NCBI GenBank assembly: GCA_918797485.1
Contig: CAKKNE010000004.1
Location: 2,418,001 to 2,482,000 of the forward strand
Reading direction: 5' to 3'
Source: Pelagomonas calceolata
Lineage: Eukaryota; Sar; Pelagophyceae; Pelagomonadales; Pelagomonadaceae
Length of the DNA stretch: 64,000 nucleotides
The notes under the pieces are model-generated. The model saw only the letters and a list, made by a program, of their open reading frames with translations, did no database searches and was not told the origin of the DNA. The position numbers and the translations under genes are program-made. This document shows, one piece after another, positions 41,455 through 49,621 of the stretch. Positions within the stretch are counted from its first letter, which is position 1. Each line of letters opens with the position of its first letter.

Positions 41455-42504
41455 ATGGCGGAGAGGCAGGTGCCGAGCGCGACCTTAGAGAAACGAGTAG
41501 CTCGCTGCGGGGCAGGCAACAAAGCTAAAACACGACGCGGCGGTCTACAATTCGAAGCATCAAATCGCGCCGAGCGTGGTCCAGGTCGTCCGCCACACGG
41601 GCGGCCTGAAGCGGAGCTTGGCCCGTACGCAGAAGGTCTTGTCGGTCATGAAGGTCGATCAATTGAACAGTATCAACTCCAGGACCACGGGTCTCCAGAA
41701 CCCCCCAAAGAACAGGAGATGGATGCTACAGCAGCCCGAGAGAAGGGCGTATTGAGAGGCCGATTAGGAAACAGCCTATTTAAAGTGGTACTTGCATGGC
41801 TAGCTGGAGCTGCAAGAAATTTCCTCTCGTCAAGGACCGGGCGCTGGATAGCTGAATTTAAAGGCTCGGGCCGATTCGCCGACACATATTTCAGCGTTGT
41901 GCGGTATTGGAAGACTCCAGGACGCCATCCGCCTCTAGCGGTTTGTGACGAGTTGGAAAATGGGCTTCATACGTCGGCCGCAGGGACGGATAAACGTCAA
42001 TTCTGTAGTCATGCATCGAGAATGCTCGGTGCCTCTACGCTCACCAGCGATGAACGGATGCATCAAATAGTAGATGCAATCCTGGAGAATATTGTAGCCG
42101 ATGAAAATCTGGGCAGCTCAGTGCTCAGACGCAATGGTGGCACCTATGTCATGGAATTGATGAAGCACAAGAAGGGCGTTGGAGGGTTGCACGCTGACTG
42201 TGCTTGCTTGAGGAATGTTATCATCGTTGTGAAGCTGTCGGGTGAAAGCTATGCAAGGATCCTGGTCCCTAACTACGACGATGGCCGATCTGGTGCCAGA
42301 GAGGATGGCGAGTTTATCTTCAAGCAAAGTCCAGGGACGTACTACATTATGCGGGGCGCGGCTCGCAAGAGCAAGCACGAGATTACTTACACGGAGGAGG
42401 GCTGGACTCTATTGATTCGTACGGATTGCGGCGAAGAGGAGGCCCCGCTGACACGGGCCCAACGCGCGGAGCGAAGGAACAAATCCCGTCGAATTGACGC
42501 GTAG
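41455..42504 (+). CDS. Putative 2-oxoglutarate/Fe(II) oxygenase (AlkB- or Tet/JBP-like)
   Basis: The 349-residue protein has a basic, low-complexity first 90 residues and a C-terminal double-stranded beta-helix pattern. This shows an HxD pair in GGLHADCACL (His246, Asp248), a strand VIIVVKLSG, ARILVPNYDD, then FKQSPGTYYIMRG, a distal His (SKHEITY, His308) and an Arg (TLLIRTD, Arg322) suited to bind 2-oxoglutarate. The order HxD...H...R, with ~60 residues between the first and distal His and ~14 to the Arg, is that of AlkB/Tet-like nucleic-acid oxygenases. The family is inferred from this pattern, not from overall similarity. The LHAD motif is shared with the gene at 43903-48472. It lies beside a cytosine methyltransferase and is bracketed by related repeats, so it may act on modified bases. 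Confidence 0.5.
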   Translation: MAERQVPSATLEKRVARCGAGNKAKTRRGGLQFEASNRAERGPGRPPHGRPEAELGPYAEGLVGHEGRSIEQYQLQDHGSPEPPKEQEMDATAAREKGVLRGRLGNSLFKVVLAWLAGAARNFLSSRTGRWIAEFKGSGRFADTYFSVVRYWKTPGRHPPLAVCDELENGLHTSAAGTDKRQFCSHASRMLGASTLTSDERMHQIVDAILENIVADENLGSSVLRRNGGTYVMELMKHKKGVGGLHADCACLRNVIIVVKLSGESYARILVPNYDDGRSGAREDGEFIFKQSPGTYYIMRGAARKSKHEITYTEEGWTLLIRTDCGEEEAPLTRAQRAERRNKSRRIDA

Positions 42505-42644
42505 GAGGGCGTGTAAGAGGAGTGTAAGGTTTAGGTCGAAAGAGAGTAGGTGGTCCTAGACCGCCACCAACCCCTCGACAGCCCGCGCTCCGAGGGCAAG
42601 AGGAGAATTCTACGAGTCTGATACAAGTTGGACGGGAGCCGACA
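42505..42644. other. Degenerate edge of the repeat array
   Basis: Short stretch after the oxygenase-like gene with fragments resembling the repeat (GCCCGCGCTCCGAGGGCAAG, GAATTCTACGAG) that also occur near 40600. It looks like the decayed first unit of the array. Confidence 0.4.
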
Positions 42645-43760
42645 AGAGCATTTCCGAGTTTTTACCAGACGTGGCAGGAGCAATCGTGGAATGAGTCTTA
42701 CGGCTCGCCAAAGTAGACCGGCGATTGACGCCGCCATCTACCGTCCAAATGGTACATTATATCAACTCCAGCCCAGTTTTCATACAAGTTGGACGGAACT
42801 GGAGCCGACGGTCGACCCCCGCGACCCCCGCGAAGCCCAGGTTTTTCACACAAACGACTTAGAACCTGAACCTGCGAGTATCAGCGACGCGACCATCCGG
42901 ATGGACCACAACGCTGTTGCTTTCTTCACGATCGACCGACTCGCCAGACATTTCCGAGTTTTTACCAGACGTGGCAGGAGCAATCGTGGAATGAGTCTTA
43001 CGGCTCGCCAAAGTAGACCGGCGATTGACGCCGCCATCTACCGTCCAAATGGTACATTATATCAACTCCAGCCCAGTTTTCATACAAGTTGGACGGAACT
43101 GGAGCCGACGGTCGACCCCCGCGACCCCCGCGAAGCCCAGGTTTTTCACACAAACGACTTAGAACCTGAACCTGCGAGTATCAGCGACGCGACCATCCGG
43201 ATGGACCACAACGCTGTTGCTTTCTTCACGATCGACCGACTCGCCAGAGCATTTCCGAGTTTTTACCAGACGTGGCAGGAGCAATCGTGGAATGAGTCTT
43301 ACGGCTCGCCAAAGTAGACCGGCGATTGACGCCGCCATCTACCGTCCAAATGGTACATTATATCAACTCCAGCCCAGTTTTCATACAAGTTGGACGGAAC
43401 TGGAGCCGACGGTCGACCCCCGCGACCCCCGCGAAGCCCAGGTTTTTCACACAAACGACTTAGAACCTGAACCTGCGAGTATCAGCGACGCGACCATCCG
43501 GATGGACCACAACGCTGTTGCTTTCTTCACGATCGACCGACTCGCCAGAGCATTTCCGAGTTTTTACCAGACGTGGCAGGAGCAATCGTGGAATGAGTCT
43601 TACGGCTCGCCAAAGTAGACCGGCGATTGACGCCGCCATCTACCGTCCAAATGGTACATTATATCAACTCCAGCCCAGTTTTCATCGACAATCGACGGAA
43701 CCGGAGCCACGGCCCGCGCTCGCGACCCGACGTTTTCACACAATCGACGACCAGACGATG
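42645..43760 (+). repeat. Tandem array of a 300/301-bp unit, ~3.5 near-identical copies
   Basis: Units start near 42645, 42945, 43246 and 43547 (spacing 300, 301, 301; the one-base change is AGACATTT versus AGAGCATTT). The first three copies are almost identical, so the amplification is recent. The last copy is partial and decays after 43683. The unit has long open frames (for example residues SQRRFHT-like and NAVAFFTIDRLAR), but the frame shifts between copies and no domain is recognisable, so I treat it as satellite-like DNA. Up to 43902 nothing else is seen. Confidence 0.9.
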
Positions 43761-43902
43761 TTCTAGCTGCCAAAGCTCGACCACTATTCCATTTTCGTCG
43801 TACACAAACAGCGTACCCATAACGTGTTGATAGAGTACATCATCGGCCGTGAGGCCGTCGCTCGCGGGCCAAGATACTAGTAAAAATAACACTTGCAACA
43901 AC

Positions 43903-46900
43903 TTACCTCGCTGGCGGCGAAGCTCGATGTTTCGCAAGTCGCTCATAGCGGTCCCTCAAGCCTTCGTCGAAGTCGCCGTCGAGGACCTCCTGCCATAGTT
44001 CCGGGTCATTCTCGACCGCGTCGGCGAATTCCTTGATTCCACCGAGCGTGTAGGGGACGATGCGTAGGAGGGTGTGGCCGGGCGTCCTCGGCTCAGGCGA
44101 GTTCGGAAAAACATTGCAGTGGAGACGCGTGGCGCTCGAGAAGATAGCAATGCACACGTGGTTTGGACACGCGGTCTGAATACGGATGCATCGACCTCCA
44201 GACTCGTCTTCGAAGATCATGAGATCATTCTTTTTGAGTGGCCGCCCTTTGACTCGCGCCGCGCCTTCCTCCTTCACGTACGCATAGATCAGGGGCGAGC
44301 CCCTAGGGTGACGTACGTCCCCGCTGTCGGCGTGCAGCCCGCAGGGCTGAAATGACCTCTCCTTCACATGACGGGAGCCAGCTTCCAGACCGAGAGGCTC
44401 GCCGGCCACGCGGACTACGACCTGGTTCACAGATAGGGAGTGCTTCGAGCGCGCGTCGTCGTCCGGGTGCTGCATGTCGTGGGTTGGGAACATGAGCGTG
44501 TCGTGCATGACCGGATGATTTGCGACCTGGGACATAGCCTCGAGTACGTCGGGAACCTCACGGTGTATAATCTCGGCGCACTGTCCGATTACCGGAGCCA
44601 CGGCCGCCATCACCGACTCCACGACTGGCTTGTGCGTGTCCGCGCGTATCCAGGGAACGACAACAGTGCCCGTTCCGGTGTTGATGGTGCGCGTGGGGTT
44701 CGGCCCCGTGGTACTTGAAACAAAGCTGCCTGCAACTCCGGCGGGCCAGTAAGAACCGCCCGTCTTCTGGTCATTCTTGAGCCCTTTCTGGCGCAGCGCC
44801 TCATCGACCTTTTTAAACGCCGTGTCAATTAAGGCCCGTAACTGCGACGAATCTACTGTTCTGCCGTCGGAGGGCGCGAAGATTACAGTGGCCATCTCGT
44901 CTCCAGATGCGGCGTAGGCGTGCACCGTCCGCTTCTTTCCACGGGCGGGCGGCTGGATCAGGAACGGTTCGAAAAGGGCGACATCCTTTTCTGTCAGGAC
45001 CTTGACCTGACTCTCGGGATAACCGTTATTCCCCGCCCTCGGGTCCGGGTGTCCGGTGAGGCCGGTGCCTTCGATTATGACACCGTTTCCGTCCCTTCTC
45101 ACGCCCGCGACTAAAACGCCCTCCTTATCATAGATCGAGGCATCCTTGAAACTCTTCGTCTCACCATACTCAAGCTGACTAGCATCCTGCGCCAGCTGAA
45201 AGTGGACCACGTCGCCGCCGTCCCGACGAATCACGACCTTTCGTCCCGCCGGTAAAACAGTCGCCACGGCGCCTTTTGGAAAATTGCCAGGCCACGTAGG
45301 TGGCCCGGACGTGTCGAGCGGTGCCGCGGCGTCGGTCATCACCACGTCTGACTCGATGACCCTGACACTGGCGAGTGGACGTTCGAGCCTGAGATGTTCA
45401 AAGGCCCGATAGCACGCACGGTGAAGATATAGCTTTCTCACACCATTGTCGATCATCCATTCGCCCGCCAGCTCTAGTTTCGCAGCCCGTCGCCGTTTTA
45501 GAGGGGTCAGGCTGTCCCACGCCGCCTCCGCTTTGGCGCACGTGCGCACAATGGTATCGATCGTAATGTGGCGTTCAGGTCTCAAAAGCCGTCGTCCTTC
45601 GATGGTTGCACAGCAAGCCGACGCCATTCTTCCGCAGGCGAGCCGCTTGACCGCGTCGGCGTTGGACGACGGTTTTGTGGGCCACTCGCCGCCTGTGCGG
45701 AAATCGACACCTGAGACGCATGCAATGCGCGGCGCCGACGCGGCGCTGCGGCGGCAGTGCTGTCTGAGTCGAGCGGTGACGTGCGCAGCGACGCCGTCGA
45801 GTCTACGGACGCGACGATTTTGACGAAGGCCACGGGAATTTGATGTCCGCGCAGTTTCACCACCGCAAGGGTTGTTCCGGCTTGGGCCGCCGCGCGGTGC
45901 GGCGTCCGTAGTTAACGAGTTCCGCCTGTTGGACACGTCGTCGTTACCAACCGTCTCAGGCTCCTCATCCCGAGGCGACCCTGGCGGCTCGTCTGCGGTG
46001 CCGAGGTACTTGTTGTTGAAGAAGCCCTCGTTCTTGACAATAAAATGAGCCCCGTCAGCGATAGCAGCTTGTATAACGTGCATGAGACGGCCAGACCCAG
46101 TGGTAAATAGACACAGAAAATTGCCGCGCGACGCATCTCCGAGGATGGTCGTCGCGCCAGTATCACTGAACACGACAACAGCGCGCTCGTCGAGCGCTTT
46201 GCCAATCCTTTCGAGTGCGTCTCCGTTGATGGGGACCGGGAGGCCCGCGGAGACGCCCGCCACGTCCCGCAAGGCTCCAGTGTTGGACGCAAGTGCTAGC
46301 CGTAGATTGGCATCGGGCGCTTTCTTCGCGAGCTCTTTGATGGCGTCGAAGACGCAATCATTACCCAGGCCTTCAATAGCACAAGTCAAGAAGGCCTCTG
46401 TGAGGGCGGGAAGTGGTCCCTCGCCGTCGTCTCTTGCGGTCTCAAGGGCGTAGATCTCGGCCGCGACCTCGGCGACCTCTTCACTGAAACAAGTAACGCC
46501 AAGACGCTCCAAAGAATTCAGAGACTGGTCTTGCAAAGGGAGGTGCATTGGGGGGCAACGCAGCATCTACCACACGTGGGTCAAGCGGCCTCCTGTTATT
46601 TCTGTCATCAGCACCCCAACCTCTGACTGACGAGAGCATCTTCCCGGGTGGCTTGATCCCTTCCTTCTCGAGGGGCAGGTCGACGCCGGTGTCGGCGAGC
46701 CTGATCGCTTTCTCGAGGTAGCTAACGAGGTCTCGGGGCGTCGAGAAAGTTTTATGACGACCTGGGTCAGCCCTCTTCTTGTCCTTCCCCCAGAGCTTCC
46801 AGTAGTTCGGGAAGCCGTCCGGCACATGGATGGTGCAATGACTATTTGTCCATTCGAAGGTAGAACCGTAGAAGCCGTAGCCCTTCAGCAGGTCCTTGAG

Positions 46901-48472
46901 GTATTCGAGCGGATTGGCTATCTTCTTGCTCTGCGCCTCCTCCAACGCTCTAAGAATTGCTTTCGCCGGTAATTGCCAGGGCACAGCCGACGACAGCGCG
47001 TCGGCGCCGCGCGTCGGCGCCGCCAACTGCTCCTTCTCCTCCTCCTCCTCCTCGGAATCGGACTCTACCTCGTCCTCGTCCTGGTCCCGCGACCGCCCCC
47101 ACTGGTTCTCGTCGTCGTCGTCGTCGTCGTCGTCATTGTCGGTTCCTAGCACGCCGCGCATGTCGTTCAAGTCCGCCTCGGGCGCCGGCGTCGCCGCGCC
47201 GCCCGCCTCCCGGCGCTGCTCGTCCGCCTCGAGCGACTTCAGCGACGCCGCGAACGCCGCCTTGAGCTCCTCGTCATCAGCGGACGCGATGCGCCGCCGC
47301 GTCCTCGGCGGCCCCCGGCGGCGCGACGGCGGCTGCCGGGGGTCCGCCACGAGCGCCAGCTGCGACGCCGCGACTGCCGTCGCGCGGTCATCGTCATCAT
47401 CCTCGGACTCGATGCGCCGCACCCTCGACTCCCGCCGGGGCGGCGGCGACGCGGCGCACTCGCGCGGCCGCGCGACGCGCTCGCGCGGCGGCGCGGCGCG
47501 CTCGCGCGGCGGCGCGACGCGCCGCTGCTCGTCCGTCTTCCGCGCGGCGGACTTGGGCCGCGGCGGCGGCCAGATCCGCTTGTCGCCGTTCAGAATCGCG
47601 CGCAGCACGCGCTCCGGCACGTGCTCGCGGCACCAGTAGCACTTCCAGTCTCGTTCTTTGAGCTTCCCAAGGCACGACGCGCAGGCCTTGTTGCCGCAGC
47701 ACGTGACCGTCGCCAGCTTCACGCCGTCGTCGTAGCAAATGGTGCACTCGCCCGTCTCGTAGCAAATGGTGCACGCCGAGGACAGGGGCGGCGGCCGGTC
47801 CTCCTCATCCAACGACTGGCAAGCCGCCACGTCGGCCGGGCCCTCCATGTCCTCGTCCGAGGAGCGGCCCGCGCTTGAAGCCGGCGGCGGCGGCGGCGGC
47901 CGGAAGGGCGGCGGCGGCGGCGGCCGGAAGGGCGCCGGCCGCGGCGGCGGCGGCGCCGCGGGCTGCGGCGGGCCCTCGGTCATCGCGAGGTAGGCTTCTA
48001 AGGCTTCTAAGTCCCGCCCCGGGGCCCTCCTATGCTTCTTCTTCTTCTTCTTCTGCCGACCGCGCGGCGGCGTCTCCAACGTCCGTCGCCGGCGTGTGTC
48101 GTCGTCGTCGTCGTCCGGCGTCCGTCGCCTTCCCGACGACGGCGGCGGCGCGTCCTCGGGGTTTGTGCTGCTCAACGAGTCCATGATTTGTAGCAGGTGC
48201 GTATCCCGTCGGTCGAACATGTCTTTGCGTTCGCGCGCCTTTGTGCATGTCGCCAGATCTCCCATGAACATAGTCATGGCCCTTCTTTCCCTCACGTGCT
48301 CCCGATTCAAAGCCTCGGCCGCGGCGGCCCGCTCGCGCAGCCGGTCGTTGTCTTTTTTTAGGCTAGCATTCTCTTCCTCGACGATTGCCAGCCTGTCCGT
48401 CAATGTAATCTGACCGACGACGCTTAAAGGTACGGACTCCTCGCTGTTCGGCGGCGGCGCAGCGGCGCTCAT
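43903..48472 (-). CDS. Giant RING / oxygenase-like nuclear protein, three exons
   Basis: Exons 48472-46571, 46524-45864 and 45692-43903 join to 1450 residues. Order: a coiled coil; a Pro-rich linker; a RING-like zinc finger (CTICYETGECTICYDDGV, CCGNKACASCLGKL, CYWCREHV); acidic runs; a small domain (TFEWTNSHCTIHVPDG); then SLERLGVTCFSEE...VAAEIYA shared with the methyltransferase gene; and near the C terminus an oxygenase-like block with HxD (CGLHADSGDV), LKKNDLMIFEDE, and His/Arg in PNHVCIAIFSSATRLHC. This suggests a chromatin-bound ubiquitin ligase fused to a 2OG-Fe(II) oxygenase, possibly acting on bases. Intron 1 (46570-46525, 46 nt) is short and uncertain; without it there would be two overlapping frames. 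Intron 2 is an old introner. It is divergent from the gene at 48923. Confidence 0.55.
45693..45854 (-). mobile_element. Old introner element (intron 45863-45693)
   Basis: On the minus strand the ends are CTGCGCGGACATCAA and GTCGATTTCCGCACAG, diverged inverted repeats of 162 bp in all. The flanking duplication GTGGTGAA/GCGGCGAG has three transitions, all at third codon positions (Gly-Gly-Glu both sides). Splicing from the left GT gives PCG|GEWPTKP. The 171-nt intron is a multiple of three and free of in-frame stops, so retention would insert 57 residues. Confidence 0.7.
47110..47137 (-). repeat. GTC/GAC trinucleotide run coding for aspartates
   Basis: A run of GTC triplets on the plus strand gives about nine consecutive Asp residues in the acidic linker of the RING/oxygenase-like protein. 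It is a slippage-prone microsatellite. Confidence 0.9.
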
Positions 48473-48922
48473 CGTGCGCTGGCCTCCTTCGATTGATGCA
48501 GTAGGCTTGTGCGCGCGGCCGCACGCAGTTGTGCTGTTTTCAACGGTCGATGTAGGTCAGTAAACGATGCTACAACTGTTGCCAAAACGTTTTGCGACGG
48601 AGCAATCGCCTATGCAGCTGCCACTCTCGCCCTTTCGGACGGGTTTTATCCGGATCTCCGCGAGGCCCTTGGAGAACTCTTTAGCGACGTTGTAGAGGTG
48701 CGAGAATGTGCTGCGAGGGTAAGTCTATTTTTGCTGGTCTCTCATCGCTGTGCTATGGCGACATTATCCTGCTTTTGTTGTAGGAAGCGAATTTGCCGCG
48801 CCGCAAAACGAGACTCACGATCGCTACGTACTTCGTGTCCTCCACTTTCGTCGTACCTGCGCGCGCCGCGACAACGCGCGCTCTAACGGTCATTTTTCAC
48901 AGTATCTTGCCACAGGCCAAAG
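48473..48922. promoter_or_regulatory. Divergent intergenic region
   Basis: 450 bp between the RING/oxygenase-like gene and the small gene at 48923. No strong palindrome copy is present. The open frames crossing it (for example 48509-48886) have no recognisable similarity. Nothing else was seen. Confidence 0.35.
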
Positions 48923-49335
48923 ATGGCAGGTGTAGGTGGAGGTGGAGCCCCCCCCGCCCTGCTCCCGGGCATCGCGCAGCAGAAGAACGCGCTCCTCCAA
49001 AATTTTCTGCTCAGCGCGGCGAACCGCGCGCACCTCACGTCGACGGCGTTCGCGAACGCGACACCGGTCGACCAGCAATCCACGCTTGATGCTTTCGCCA
49101 ATCAGGTGGCGGCGGCGGCGGCGCCGGCGCCGGCGCCGGCTCCCGCTCTGACCGCCGCGGAGCTCCACCAGCAGCGTGTAGACAGGGCCCAAGCCGCGGC
49201 CAACGCTGCGCGGCAAGCCCTCGGTATGCCGCAGTGTCAAATGTTGTTATTTTCCTCGTTTCGCGTTTACTAATCATCCACACAGAGGAAAACAAGCAGA
49301 TCAACCGGATCCACCGCAGCGCGTACCACGATTAA
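48923..49335 (+). CDS. Small conserved-looking protein, two exons, unknown function
   Basis: Exon 1 (48923-49223) and exon 2 (49286-49335) give 116 residues: a Gly/Pro N terminus (MAGVGGGGAPPALLPGIAQQ), a helical segment (NALLQNFLLSAANRAHLTST), an Ala/Pro linker, and a helical C terminus (ELHQQRVDRAQAAANAARQA then LEENKQINRIHRSAYHD). The 62-nt intron is the most canonical in the window: donor GTATGC, a TACTAAT branch-point-like sequence, and acceptor CACAG. This gives confidence that the gene is real. Size and composition would fit a small subunit of a nuclear complex, but I cannot name it. It is convergent with RPB1, and the 286 bp between them holds nothing recognised. Confidence 0.6.
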
Positions 49336-49621
49336 ACGGATATGCACGCGCGTCGCGGCCGCGCTCGGCGATGGTCGCGGCCGCGTCAGTCCCCCCCCTC
49401 CTAAGGCTTGTCCTTGAGTATGGCTTCGCTCCTAGAGTATCACGCCGGGCCACGGCATGTACCACATCAGGTTCTTCGACGGCAGCGAAGACGACTCTGT
49501 CTCTCCTCATCACGTCCGCCGCGCGCCGTGACCATTGACCAACGCGGTGGCCCGGCGGGACTCATGGCCTCGTGTAACTAGGTGTTAGGCGCCAACCTAC
49601 TATGGGTGTGGGAGGTGAGGT

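Noticed and set aside
42628-43317. 229-codon frame over the 300-bp repeat units
   Set aside because: The frame changes from unit to unit and has no recognisable domain; treated as satellite DNA.
49301-49513. 70-codon minus-strand frame in the convergent gap before the RPB1 3' end
   Set aside because: No similarity, and it overlaps the spliced end of the small gene at 48923-49335.
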